From Candidatus Obscuribacter sp. (GTDB taxonomy: Bacteria; Cyanobacteriota; Vampirovibrionia; Obscuribacterales; Obscuribacteraceae), in the NCBI GenBank assembly GCA_016712465.1, contig JADJQZ010000001.1:4960001-5024000 (forward strand): DNA of 64,000 bases, written 5' to 3'. Position numbers and translations under genes: made by a program. This document shows positions 36,122 to 44,869 of this stretch, piece after piece (positions within the stretch are counted from its first letter, which is position 1; the number at the start of each line of letters is the position of its first letter). Below the pieces are notes generated by a model. That model ran no database searches and was not told where the DNA came from. It was given only the letters and a program-made list of their open reading frames with translations.

Positions 36122-37414
36122 CTAGAGACCCAGAGCCGCTTTCAGTGCGGCTTCCGCGTTCGGCATGCCGTAACCATAGGATTCAGTCCAGACCTGCTTG
36201 CTGCTGTCTTTATAGCAAGTAGATTTGAGTATATTTTCCACTTGTACATTGGTGAGGCTCGGCTTGGCCCCCCAGACCAGTGCCGCCACTGAAGCCACAA
36301 GCGGGCAAGAGAAAGATGTACCGGAGGCACTTCCTACCCGGCCGGCCGAAGATGTGCAATAGATGCCTGTGCCGGGAGCAGTAAACCAGACTGGCCGCCC
36401 GTATGTAGAGAAACTTGCCAGCCCGCCGCCATTGTCGATGGCGGAGACGACTATCAAATAAGAGGAGAGGGCGTTGGTATCGCGCAGATGATCATTGCCG
36501 GCGGAATTGAAGATCAAACCACCTTTCGTGTCATGGAACCAGCGGAAGTAAGTATGCAAGACCGAATTCACTGACTGATTGGCGAAGCTGTAGGGCGGTG
36601 AACCATTGGCACTGATGTTGATAATCTTGATACCCAGATCGCCGCAGCGCTTCACCCCTTTCAAAATGGCAGAAGCAGAAATGGAACCGTCGGAAAAGCC
36701 GGTGCGAACCGGATAAATATAAGCGCGCCGTGCCGGAGCAGCCGTATTAACACCATTATTAGTGTTGGCTGCAGCCGTGGTAGAAACCATGGTGCCATGA
36801 CCGAAGACATCTCGCTGTCCTTCTACACCGGTGACCGCATCGTAGCCGCTATAGGTTTTGCCCTGCAATTCGGAAATACTGCCGTTCACGCCTGAATCCA
36901 GAACCCCAATTACTATTGGTCCGCCCTGGCTGACATTCCAGGCATTAATCACATTCAAGGCACGCAAATGCCATTCGCTGGCATAGTAAGGGTCATTTAC
37001 AGGAGCGGCTACGGCAGCATCGGTTTTATAGACTAAATCTCTCTGCACGGAGGAAAAATTCTTATCCTGAGAGAGCTTTCTTTCCGCCTCGGCAAAATAC
37101 TGCTGCTCTACTTTCACCATAAGGACGGTCATGTCCCCTTCACCAATTTTCTCTACGACCTCTCCGTGCACTTCCTGAAGGCTGCTATCAATTGCTTCCT
37201 GGTCCTTCCCTTTATTAGGCATGACCATCAAAATATTGGGACGCCACTGGGGCACCCTGGCGTTTCGCGCACTGGCGGGAGTCGGTGTAGCAGGCTTCAA
37301 GACAAATTCAGGCTGCGCCAGACAGGCGGGAGTAAAGGAGGAAAATAAAGCCAGAGCCAGGACCCAGGGAAGGCAGGCGCGCCGGACATTCTGCAATTTG
37401 TTCTTGATTAACAT
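36122..37414 (-). CDS. Secreted subtilisin-like serine protease (S8)
   Basis: The 430-aa precursor has a signal peptide (residues 1-33, ending ACLA), an I9-like propeptide (about 57-130), and an S8 catalytic domain. The triad is complete: D173 in VLDSGV, H206 in FGHGTMV, S367 in SGTSFSCPL; N307 in NSAGN probably forms the oxyanion hole. It is the first gene of an operon with TadE/TadG-like proteins, so it may process or remodel surface appendages; that is inference. Operator site 9 lies 76 bp upstream. Confidence 0.92.
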   Translation of the reverse strand: MLIKNKLQNVRRACLPWVLALALFSSFTPACLAQPEFVLKPATPTPASARNARVPQWRPNILMVMPNKGKDQEAIDSSLQEVHGEVVEKIGEGDMTVLMVKVEQQYFAEAERKLSQDKNFSSVQRDLVYKTDAAVAAPVNDPYYASEWHLRALNVINAWNVSQGGPIVIGVLDSGVNGSISELQGKTYSGYDAVTGVEGQRDVFGHGTMVSTTAAANTNNGVNTAAPARRAYIYPVRTGFSDGSISASAILKGVKRCGDLGIKIINISANGSPPYSFANQSVNSVLHTYFRWFHDTKGGLIFNSAGNDHLRDTNALSSYLIVVSAIDNGGGLASFSTYGRPVWFTAPGTGIYCTSSAGRVGSASGTSFSCPLVASVAALVWGAKPSLTNVQVENILKSTCYKDSSKQVWTESYGYGMPNAEAALKAALGL

Positions 37415-37489
37415 CTATACCACCTGTCGTAAGTAACGGGGGAATCTGCACGAACGGATGTTTCCGTAGTTAGATGCTAAGGAGCGATT

Positions 37490-37507
37490 GTGTTGGAAAG
37501 ATGTCGA
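37490..37507 (-). promoter_or_regulatory. 11-bp-phased direct-repeat operator (site 9)
   Basis: On the minus strand the site is TCGACAT-CTTT-CCAACAC, 76 bp before the protease ATG at 37414. TTAGCAT about 10 bp downstream could be a -10 element. Confidence 0.5.
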
Positions 37508-37564
37508 AAGGATAAGAAGTGAGAGAACAGTCGAATGAGCTGGAAGAAATAAAGAGAGTGAAAC

Positions 37565-37909
37565 TCATGTCTCCTTAGAATTAGAAAACAGGGTTTCCAG
37601 ATCCGTAACGAAACCTTCTTTCTTCACGGCGGCGATACCTCTTCTCAGCAAATATGAGAAGAGACTGCAAACAGCTAATGCCGGAAGTAGATAATCGGAA
37701 ATCAACTTATGGGCGGAGTCTAAGAATGCTGCCAGCACGAACTGCTTCAGTAGCGGCAGAGCAGACAAGAGGAAGGCGTAAACGATGAAGCCTACGGCGA
37801 CGCTCCAGGTAAATGGGCTATCTTTGCCAATCTTCCCCTGAGACGGTCCAAAGTAAAACGCAAAGAACAGAAGCAAGAGAAGCAGCAGACTGATGAGGAT
37901 TTCGGACAT
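37565..37909 (-). CDS. Small three-span membrane protein
   Basis: The 114-aa protein has three hydrophobic segments (about residues 3-22, 34-55, 70-90) and a charged cytoplasmic tail. I do not recognise the family. The gene begins 5 bp after the stop of the DUF3592-like gene upstream, so they form an operon. Confidence 0.65.
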   Translation of the reverse strand: MSEILISLLLLLLLFFAFYFGPSQGKIGKDSPFTWSVAVGFIVYAFLLSALPLLKQFVLAAFLDSAHKLISDYLLPALAVCSLFSYLLRRGIAAVKKEGFVTDLETLFSNSKET

Positions 37910-37914
37910 TGCCC

Positions 37915-38805
37915 CTACAATCTCCTGAATTGATCACCGACTAATTGATAATCACCGGCGAGTTTCCCATTTAGACCCATGTCGAAGAAGCGATTGGGGA
38001 TAAACCAAACTAGTAGCATTACCGACAAAGCAACTAACAATAACTGCCTTTCGGTAGAGGAGCGCGCCGATATGTTGCGCTCTTGCTCCACCACCGACTG
38101 GCTCACATCTTGCGGATTACAAAGCAGCACCACCGCACTTCCCTTCGAATACCGCTTGAGAGCCGGTGTGATTTCGACATCACGGAAAGATAGAGTGTTT
38201 GTATAAGCTTGGTTTTGGTACCAGTATTGAATATCTACGGATAGGTAATTGTGCCTGCCGTTCTTTGCATCCCAGCTAGAGCTCTGATTGAGGCTCTGCA
38301 CCTTGCCGGCTATCTTAATCCATCTATCTATCATTACCTGGCTGCGATAGAGGTCTAGACCACAAAAAATGGACAACACCACCAGAAGCGTCAGCATCAA
38401 ACCTTTTAATGATCCGCCAATTTCTCCTGGACCGGAAGGTGCAACGCGCAAAATCGGCGGTGGAGCACCAGGGCTAGCTGTAGGCATGTTACCAACCTCA
38501 GTGAAACACGTCAGCCAACCACGCAGGAAATAACAGAGCAGGCACAGAGCCAAACCTACAAACAGAGCTATCTCAATATGGTAGGTGTCGCTGGGACGCC
38601 GGATATAGACGTAAAGGTTATTGAGGAAAGGAACCTGCTTGTGGAAGAGGTTGCAAGCCAGGTAAAGCCAGTAGGTAGACAAAATGCCGGTCAGGGCGGA
38701 CCAGACAACCGGACGTCTTTGAAATGTGATTGTCAAATTTAGGCCGCGCTCCCCAAGAAAGAAATTGAGGAGCAGCAAAGTGACAACGATAAACTGAACG
38801 AACAT
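37915..38805 (-). CDS. Membrane protein with DUF3592-like domain
   Basis: The product is about 296 aa from ATG 38805, which has AAGGTG at good spacing; a GTG at 38814 is the alternative. It has about five membrane segments and, between the last two, a soluble domain with the DUF3592 pattern (AGKVQSLNQSSSW, YLSVDIQYWYQNQAYTNTLSF, GSAVVLLCNPQDVSQSVV). DUF3592 proteins are common in bacterial membranes but their function is unknown. The next gene upstream encodes a related protein. Confidence 0.75.
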   Translation of the reverse strand: MFVQFIVVTLLLLNFFLGERGLNLTITFQRRPVVWSALTGILSTYWLYLACNLFHKQVPFLNNLYVYIRRPSDTYHIEIALFVGLALCLLCYFLRGWLTCFTEVGNMPTASPGAPPPILRVAPSGPGEIGGSLKGLMLTLLVVLSIFCGLDLYRSQVMIDRWIKIAGKVQSLNQSSSWDAKNGRHNYLSVDIQYWYQNQAYTNTLSFRDVEITPALKRYSKGSAVVLLCNPQDVSQSVVEQERNISARSSTERQLLLVALSVMLLVWFIPNRFFDMGLNGKLAGDYQLVGDQFRRL

Positions 38806-38851
38806 GGTTTTCACCTTAGTAATCTTCGAACCACGGAGTTAACACTATAGT

Positions 38852-39568
38852 TTAGCGCCGACGGCGCTGGGCAGCCAGGGCCGTATCGAGAGAAAGAGAT
38901 GGATCTTCGGCGGAAAGCTGGCTGAGATAACTTCCATAGTAGCTTCCGCCCAGTAAAAGCCCGCCGATGGCAATAAGCAAAAGACTGGAATAGAGCATGC
39001 TCTTATCGCTTTGCAAAACGGCTGGGTCCAGCACAGAATTATCAGGACTAGTACGCTCATATCTTATGTTAACGGGCTTGTATCGCTCCTGGCTAACCAA
39101 TTCCATATCGGATTCTATCTGCTCAAGAAAATTGGCAGGCTTCTTGCCGGTGGCGACAGCTTCTGCGCGCGCTTTTTCCATGCGTTCCAAAAGATCGTCG
39201 GTCTTTACCGGTAAGAGTTCCGGCGGATGGAAAGTGAAGCCGCGCACAAAGCTAATGCACGGTCCGGCAGTAACTTCTTTGGTGTAGTCCCGGTTGTCCA
39301 GCTTGTATGAGTACTTGGCATAGGGGCAAACAAGCGGCAAAAATCGGCCGATCACAGGCATACCGACCGGATGCTCGCCAATGGTAATCAGTTTACCTTC
39401 CACAGTCGGCCAGAGAGCCGACTTAGCCACAGCCTGTCCGTCGACGAGGTAGGCCCCGTAGCCTATCAGCCCGATCACGAGAACGCAGCCAAAAAGCAAC
39501 CTTATCCCTGCATCTCCCACGCTGAAGTGGATGTCGCTGGCGGTCTGCCCGTAACTTTTGCCGAACAT
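38852..39568 (-). CDS. Two-span membrane protein with DUF3592-like domain
   Basis: From ATG 39568 (ribosome site AAAGGAG) the product is 238 aa. Two membrane helices (about residues 24-44 and 193-213) flank a DUF3592-like domain with PTVEGKLITIGEHP, YAKYSYKLDNRDYTKEV and YKPVNIRYERTSPDNSVL. The last motif resembles the P-x-N-P-x-S segment of the family. The gene is in the membrane-protein cluster with the DUF3592-like and three-span proteins. Confidence 0.75.
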   Translation of the reverse strand: MFGKSYGQTASDIHFSVGDAGIRLLFGCVLVIGLIGYGAYLVDGQAVAKSALWPTVEGKLITIGEHPVGMPVIGRFLPLVCPYAKYSYKLDNRDYTKEVTAGPCISFVRGFTFHPPELLPVKTDDLLERMEKARAEAVATGKKPANFLEQIESDMELVSQERYKPVNIRYERTSPDNSVLDPAVLQSDKSMLYSSLLLIAIGGLLLGGSYYGSYLSQLSAEDPSLSLDTALAAQRRRR

Positions 39569-39646
39569 GTTGAACTCCTTTGTCGGTGGTAGCAAAGTAA
39601 AAACTCGAATAGGATACCGGCATCCGTCGATTGAAGGCGGCTATCC

Positions 39647-40516
39647 TCAAATATCCGGCAGTATCCGCATAATGTTGGCCCGCAAGTCTTCCGGATCAGC
39701 TTTCAAAGCCCGGTCCAAATACTCCCTTGCCGCCTTGAAATCATGTTGTTTGCGTTTTCCTTCAGCCATGTTGACCAGGGCGTTTACGTAGTAAGGATTA
39801 ATCTCCATTGCCTGACTGAAGACCGCATCGGCCTCCTTATAGCGTCCCTCATCAACGAGAAGGGAAGCCAGATTACCGTAAGGCCATTCAAAATAACGTG
39901 CCATTTGATTCAGCAAGCTGATGCAGATTGTCTGCGCCATACAATAACCTTCGAGCAGATCCGCGTTGGGTTGGCTCTTGTAAAGCCTGTCACATTCACT
40001 CAACAGCGAATCGAGAAGATTGGCTCCTTTTTCATACTGTCCATAGTTGTAAAACTCCTCCACCTGACTGGCCTTGATCGCCAATCTGATTTGCATCGGC
40101 TCAAGGGGAGAACGAGAATAGAAAAAAGAAATAAAACGCGAAAAGGACAGCACCATTGCCCCTCTTCCTTCATCAATATATTTGGCGAGCAATTGCAGTA
40201 AAGTGACGCCGGAGGCGGAAAGGAAGGGAACAAGCAGAAAACCTACACCAAGACCCATATAACCGACCAACTCGGCAAGAAAGATTTGGTGATGATATTG
40301 AAGCTTCCTTTGCAAAAGAGAAAAAGGAACGGGGCCTATAACCGCAGCAACAAAGAAGGACACGGACGATACATGATGGTGCAATAGAAGGTAAATAGGC
40401 AGGCCGATCGACAAAGCCAAACCGCTCGATATACCAATTGAGGCCGCAACAACCGTCCGCCGCCTGGCCCTCTCCATGTCGGCCGCCAGAAGCCGCTCAA
40501 TCTTAATGTCTATCAT
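39647..40516 (-). CDS. Membrane-anchored TPR protein
   Basis: The 289-aa product from ATG 40516 has an N-terminal cytoplasmic helix, three hydrophobic segments (about residues 23-110), then a TPR-rich C-terminal half (for example LVDEGRYKEADAVFSQAMEINPYYVNALVNMAEGK split over two repeats, and AAREYLDRALKADP). It probably scaffolds partner proteins at the membrane. It overlaps a 68-aa ORF by 14 bp and is likely translated by coupling. Operator site 6 lies upstream of that ORF. Confidence 0.75.
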   Translation of the reverse strand: MIDIKIERLLAADMERARRRTVVAASIGISSGLALSIGLPIYLLLHHHVSSVSFFVAAVIGPVPFSLLQRKLQYHHQIFLAELVGYMGLGVGFLLVPFLSASGVTLLQLLAKYIDEGRGAMVLSFSRFISFFYSRSPLEPMQIRLAIKASQVEEFYNYGQYEKGANLLDSLLSECDRLYKSQPNADLLEGYCMAQTICISLLNQMARYFEWPYGNLASLLVDEGRYKEADAVFSQAMEINPYYVNALVNMAEGKRKQHDFKAAREYLDRALKADPEDLRANIMRILPDI

Positions 40517-40709
40517 TTGGCACCGCCCTTCCCCGGGTGAATACTCTATACAGTGAACTGTAGAGTTCATAACCGGCTGTGACCCCGGCCACCCGACCCT
40601 GGACGAGACAAAAACCAACTCTGACCTGGCGCGGCAGGAAGACCCCGGAAGGCTCTATCTCCGGCTCCAAAACTTGGGAACTCTTCTGGAATTCGACTTG
40701 CTTATACAT
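40503..40709 (-). CDS. 68-aa ORF coupled to the TPR gene
   Basis: The ATG at 40709 lies 58 bp after operator site 6 and the stop overlaps the TPR gene start by 14 bp. The peptide (MYKQVEFQKSSQVLEPEIEP...) has no recognised motif. It could be a real small protein or a translated leader that couples expression. The ribosome site is weak. Confidence 0.4.
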   Translation of the reverse strand: MYKQVEFQKSSQVLEPEIEPSGVFLPRQVRVGFCLVQGRVAGVTAGYELYSSLYRVFTRGRAVPNDRH

Positions 40710-40766
40710 GGTTTCAATAACTCAAGAAAATTGGTGCTCTAATCAAGCACACTTTAAGAACTTATG

Positions 40767-40784
40767 GTGACTGCTGCGTGTCAA
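40767..40784 (-). promoter_or_regulatory. 11-bp-phased direct-repeat operator (site 6)
   Basis: On the minus strand the site is TTGACAC-GCAG-CAGTCAC. Downstream CATAAGTTCTTAAAGTGTG closely resembles the sequence after site 7 (GTAAGAACTTTAGTGTG), so the whole promoter region is shared between these two genes. Confidence 0.55.
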
Positions 40785-40828
40785 CGAGCACCATAACCGG
40801 AACAAACCGAAAAACCAGGCAGCCCCGG

Positions 40829-41329
40829 CTACTTGCCCTCAGCTGCCTTGATCTGAGAATCCCAGCGGCGGTTCAGCTCGCTGTCGGCAGTATTGGCGCG
40901 GTTGAGCGCCTCACCGACCGCGGTGTTCCCTTTCACAAACGACCGGGCGCCGTCAGCCAGATCAGATGGCAAATTGCTGAGGAATTCCTTAGCGGAATTC
41001 AGACCATCCAGCAGCTTCTTACCGGTGGAGGGCGCATCATCAGTGACTTTGAGGGAGGAAGCATCTCCTGTCTGATCGCGAGAAATCGTCATGGGATGGT
41101 CTCCCTTAAACTTAACGGACTTGGTATCACCGGGATCGCCGACTATCTCGCAACTGGGCAAGCCTTCCGCACCGCCGGAGCACCGGCTAGCCAGACTATC
41201 CATAAATATCTTCTGGGAGAGCGGATCGGTAATGGTGCTGGTAATTTTTTCAGCCTCGGCCGGTTTGCCGTCTTTAACCGACTCTTGTACCTTTTCAAGC
41301 TTCTGCCAGCCGTTCATATTGTCTGCCAT
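40829..41329 (-). CDS. Hypothetical 166-aa protein, paralogue A
   Basis: This soluble protein begins MADNMNGWQKLEKVQESVKDGK and is about 70 % identical by eye to the neighbour at 41510-42013. Two conserved cysteines (SRCSGG and PSCEIVG) about 12 residues apart may form a disulfide or bind metal. The C-terminal half is helical. No signal peptide is seen and the family is unknown. It has its own operator (site 7) 78 bp upstream, unlike its paralogue. Confidence 0.75.
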   Translation of the reverse strand: MADNMNGWQKLEKVQESVKDGKPAEAEKITSTITDPLSQKIFMDSLASRCSGGAEGLPSCEIVGDPGDTKSVKFKGDHPMTISRDQTGDASSLKVTDDAPSTGKKLLDGLNSAKEFLSNLPSDLADGARSFVKGNTAVGEALNRANTADSELNRRWDSQIKAAEGK

Positions 41330-41406
41330 AGAAAAATCCCCCGGGGAGTTTCAAAATCTCTAGTAAAGGCGCCCTTGGAGCAACAACGCCACACTAAAGT
41401 TCTTAC

Positions 41407-41424
41407 GTGACAGCAACGTGTCAG
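41407..41424 (-). promoter_or_regulatory. 11-bp-phased direct-repeat operator (site 7)
   Basis: The minus-strand site CTGACAC-GTTG-CTGTCAC lies between the two paralogues and 78 bp before the ATG at 41329. The second half-site resembles an E. coli Pho-box half-site (CTGTCAC), which is suggestive but does not prove phosphate control. Confidence 0.55.
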
Positions 41425-41454
41425 GTTCCCGGTAAACCCCAGGCTGCGGACAAG

Positions 41455-41480
41455 AAAAGGGGCAGGAATAACCCTGCCCC
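41455..41480 (-). terminator. Rho-independent terminator after paralogue B
   Basis: On the minus strand GGGGCAGG-GTTATT-CCTGCCCC forms a perfect 8-bp stem with a 6-nt loop, followed by TTTTC. It lies 30 bp after the stop of the gene at 41510-42013 and isolates it from the operator and start of paralogue A. Confidence 0.85.
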
Positions 41481-41509
41481 GGAACCTCTTTAACTAAAGC
41501 GCTCAGACT

Positions 41510-42013
41510 CTATTCTTTTCCTTCTGCCTTCTGGAGCTGTGCCTTCCAGCGGCGATTCAGTTCACTATCACTTGTGTTAGAGCGATCGAGGGCATCTCCG
41601 ACCTTAGTGGTTTCCTTCACAACACTCTTGGCGGCGTCAGCTATCTCGGATGGTAAATTGGTAACGAAATCCTTGGCTGAGCGCATGGCATCCATTAATT
41701 TCTTTCCGGTAGACGGCGCATCGTCGGTCACCTTCAGGGAGGAAGAACCGCCCGATTCATCACGAGAAACCGTCATGGGATGCTCTCCCTTAAACTTAAC
41801 GGCTTTAGTATTACCTTCAGCGCCGACGATTTCACAACTGGGCAGACCGGCAGAACCACTTGAGCAACGACTGGCCAGGGTCTCCATGAAAATCTTCTGG
41901 GAAGTGGGATCGGTAATCGTACTGGTGATCTTCTCAGCCTCTTGAGGCTTGCCGTCTTTGACAGACTCTTGCACCTTCTCGAGTTTCTGCCAGCCGTTCA
42001 TATTGTCTGCCAT
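41510..42013 (-). CDS. Hypothetical 167-aa protein, paralogue B
   Basis: The product is a close paralogue of the protein at 40829-41329, with the same first 22 residues, the same Cys pair (SRCSSG and PSCEIVG) and the same end (LNRRWKAQLQKAEGKE). Its upstream region has GGGTATAAGG, a possible -10 element, but no 11-bp-phased site. A strong terminator follows. The pair looks like a recent duplication with diverged control. Confidence 0.75.
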   Translation of the reverse strand: MADNMNGWQKLEKVQESVKDGKPQEAEKITSTITDPTSQKIFMETLASRCSSGSAGLPSCEIVGAEGNTKAVKFKGEHPMTVSRDESGGSSSLKVTDDAPSTGKKLMDAMRSAKDFVTNLPSEIADAAKSVVKETTKVGDALDRSNTSDSELNRRWKAQLQKAEGKE

Positions 42014-42096
42014 AGAAGTGTCCCCCGGGGATGCCGCGATGAAAAAGGTTAGAAATACCTACCTTATACCCGCTGTCCCGCGCCACGAAACCGGTC

Positions 42097-44607
42097 CTAA
42101 ATCTCAATTTTTACCGGCTCGATAATATCAAGCTCTACCGGCACCGGCCCTACTTTCCAGATGCGATCGCAGTACTCGCCGATAGAACGGTCGGAAGAGA
42201 AGGTACCCATGCGAGCCACATTGAGGATGGACTTGCGGGCCCACTGCCGGGGCTCCTGCCAGAGCTTACCGACCTGGTCCTGACACTGAATATAGTGCGC
42301 ATAATCAGCCAGAATCATGTAGTGATCGTAGTTCAGCATGGCATCCAGCAGGGGATTAAACAAGCCCGGATTGGAGGGGCTGAGGGCACCACGAGCAATC
42401 AGATCGATGGCTTCTTTCAGCTCCCGATTCTCATGATAGTAGGCCGTGGGCTGATAGCCATTTTGCCGCAGCCCGATAATCTCATCTACGGTCAAGCCGA
42501 AAGTGAAGAAATTCTCGGCACCCACGGCTTCCCTGATTTCAATATTGGCACCATCAAGGGTGCCGATTGTGAGCGCACCGTTCAAAGAAAACTTCATGTT
42601 GCCCGTGCCGGAAGCTTCAAAGCCGGCAGTGGAAATCTGCTCGGAAAGATCGGCAGCGGGATATATGAGCTGGGCGTTCTTGACGTTAAAGTCAGGGAAG
42701 AAGACCACCTTGATATGGCTATGCGCATCCGGATCATTGTTGATTAGCTCAGCCGTGCTGTTGATCAGCTTGATGATCAATTTAGCCATGAAATATCCGG
42801 GCGCCGCTTTGCCGCCGAACACAAAAGTGCGAGCGGAAAGTCCCTTGGTTTCGCCACGCTTGATGCGATTGTAGAGGGTGAGAACGTGCAAGACGTTCAA
42901 CAACTGCCGCTTATACTCATGGATACGCTTGGTTTGCACATCAAAAAGAGACCAGCAATTAGCTTCCAGTCCGGTCACTTCTTTAATGCGAGCAGCCAGA
43001 ATTTGCTTGCGTTTCAACTTCACCGTCGCCCACTTGGTGCAGAAACTGCTGTCTTCAGCCAGGGGCTCCAACTGCCTCAATTGATCAAGGTGACGGGGCC
43101 AAGTATCACCAATAGCCTCGCTGATTAGATCGCTCAATTCGGGATTGGAGAGCAGCATAAAACGGCGCGGCGTCACGCCGTTGGTGACATTGGTGAACTT
43201 ATCAGGAAAGAGCAAATAAAAGTCTTTCAGCACAGTGCTCTTAAGCAAATCGCTGTGCAACTTGGCCACACCGTTGATGGCATGACTGCCCACACAGGCC
43301 AGGTTGGCCATGCGCACCTGCTTCTCTCCCGTCTCGCCGATGAGAGAGAGCCGCGAGAGCAGTGCCGGATCACCGGGGTGACGCAAGCCCACCTCGCCAA
43401 GGAATCTAGCATTGATTTCATAGATAATTTCCAGATGCCTGGGCAGAAGCCTCTGAAAAATAGGCAAGCTGTATGTTTCCAGGGCTTCAGGCAAAAGAGT
43501 ATGGTTGGTGTAAGACATGGTATTGGTGGTGATGAACCAGGCTTTCTCCCAGGGCACCCCATGCACATCAACAAGAAGACGCATCAGCTCCGCCACAGCA
43601 AGAGCCGGATGGGTATCATTCATTTGCACCGCATACTTTTCATGGAACCGGTCGAAATTCTTCTCGCGCTGCAAGTAAATGCGAATCATGTCCTGCAAAG
43701 AACAAGTGACAAAGAAATACTGTTGCTCCAGACGCAGTTGTTTGCCGGCCAGCGGCTCGTCATTGGGATAAAGAACCTTGGTGATATTTTCGGAATAAAC
43801 TTTGGCATCCACGGCGCGGTAGTAGTCACCGACGTTGAATGCCTGGAAGTCGAAGGATTCGGATGCTTCCGCCTTCCATAATCTCAGTAAATTTGCGGTG
43901 TTGACGCCGTAGCCCAAAACCGGCGTGTCATAAGCCACACCGGTAACTACTCGCTCCGGCACCCACCTGACGCCACTGCCGCCCTCGCAAGCAACAGTGT
44001 GACCGCCCAGATAGACATCGAAAGCCACATCGGCATTGGCGATTTCCCAGGGATTGCCATACTTGAGCCACTTATCCGTCATCTCGGTTTGCCAGCCGTC
44101 TCGAATGGCCTGACTGAAAATACCGAATTCGTATCTGATACCGTATCCGATGGCAGGTATCTGCAGAGTGGCCAGAGAATCCATATAGCAGGCGGCCAGC
44201 CGTCCCAAACCGCCATTACCCAGACCCGGCTCGGGCTCTCGTTCCATAAGCTGGTCGAGACTCAAACCAAGACCCAGCAGGGTCGTCTCAGTATCGTCAT
44301 AAATACCCAGGTTAATAAGATTGTTGCCAAGCTGCGGACCGATTAAATACTCGGCTGAAAGATAAACAACGGTGCGACTGCTCTTTTCAAAATAGGTACG
44401 AGCAGTGCTGGTCCAGCGCCGCATCAGGCGATCACGCACTACCCTGGCCAGGGCCATGTAATAGTCATTAGTGGATGCCACCTGAGCAAATTTGCCCTGG
44501 TCTGAACGGAGATTTTCAAGCAGGTGCTTGCGAACCGCCTCGTTGGTGTTGAGCGCATTCATTTCAACGGTATCGGCACCGCGCTTGCGCTTAGGGCGTT
44601 CTTCCAC
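42097..44607 (-). CDS. glgP: Glycogen phosphorylase
   Basis: The 836-aa protein is full length for the family. It has the PLP-lysine motif EASGTGNMKFSLNGALTIGTLDGANIEI (split here: EASGTGNMKFSLNGAL, then TIGTLDGANIEI) and conserved GLGNGGLGRLAACYMDS, NDTHPALAVAELMR and TNGVTPRRF blocks. It releases glucose-1-phosphate from glycogen by phosphorolysis. The start is GTG 44607 after GGAGGAGG. The gene is divergent from xfp-glgX. A small hairpin adjoins the ribosome site. Confidence 0.96.
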   Translation of the reverse strand: MEERPKRKRGADTVEMNALNTNEAVRKHLLENLRSDQGKFAQVASTNDYYMALARVVRDRLMRRWTSTARTYFEKSSRTVVYLSAEYLIGPQLGNNLINLGIYDDTETTLLGLGLSLDQLMEREPEPGLGNGGLGRLAACYMDSLATLQIPAIGYGIRYEFGIFSQAIRDGWQTEMTDKWLKYGNPWEIANADVAFDVYLGGHTVACEGGSGVRWVPERVVTGVAYDTPVLGYGVNTANLLRLWKAEASESFDFQAFNVGDYYRAVDAKVYSENITKVLYPNDEPLAGKQLRLEQQYFFVTCSLQDMIRIYLQREKNFDRFHEKYAVQMNDTHPALAVAELMRLLVDVHGVPWEKAWFITTNTMSYTNHTLLPEALETYSLPIFQRLLPRHLEIIYEINARFLGEVGLRHPGDPALLSRLSLIGETGEKQVRMANLACVGSHAINGVAKLHSDLLKSTVLKDFYLLFPDKFTNVTNGVTPRRFMLLSNPELSDLISEAIGDTWPRHLDQLRQLEPLAEDSSFCTKWATVKLKRKQILAARIKEVTGLEANCWSLFDVQTKRIHEYKRQLLNVLHVLTLYNRIKRGETKGLSARTFVFGGKAAPGYFMAKLIIKLINSTAELINNDPDAHSHIKVVFFPDFNVKNAQLIYPAADLSEQISTAGFEASGTGNMKFSLNGALTIGTLDGANIEIREAVGAENFFTFGLTVDEIIGLRQNGYQPTAYYHENRELKEAIDLIARGALSPSNPGLFNPLLDAMLNYDHYMILADYAHYIQCQDQVGKLWQEPRQWARKSILNVARMGTFSSDRSIGEYCDRIWKVGPVPVELDIIEPVKIEI

Positions 44608-44618
44608 AACTCCTCCTC

Positions 44619-44632
44619 CGGGCGAAAGCCCG
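44619..44632 (-). promoter_or_regulatory. Small hairpin next to glgP ribosome site
   Basis: CGGGC and GCCCG form a 5-bp stem with a 4-nt loop directly upstream of the GGAGGAGG ribosome site. It could affect translation initiation, but the stem is short. Confidence 0.2.
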
Positions 44633-44869
44633 AGAACCAGGTCTCATTGCTAGTTCTTTACAAATAGCTACTTTTAAAGCCTTCCTGCAACCAGCTATTG
44701 TAGTCCGGGCGCACAATTCTACCCTCATTCCCAAGCACTATATACAAACTCATCCTCCGGAACGAGATTAATATCGGTCCGGGGCGGTAAGCTTATACAT
44801 TAAAGCCAGTGCGCCAGGCAATTCATTTTGCCCGGCCGTGGATAAATGCCCTCACCGGAGTAATAAGAG

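Noticed and set aside
2869..41424. Reading the phased repeats as ordinary -35 boxes or as a cyanobacterial Pho box
   Set aside because: Some half-sites contain TTGACA, but others do not and no -10 lies at a constant distance. The cyanobacterial Pho box has a different 8-bp repeat unit (CTTAACCT type). Direct phosphate control is therefore not claimed.
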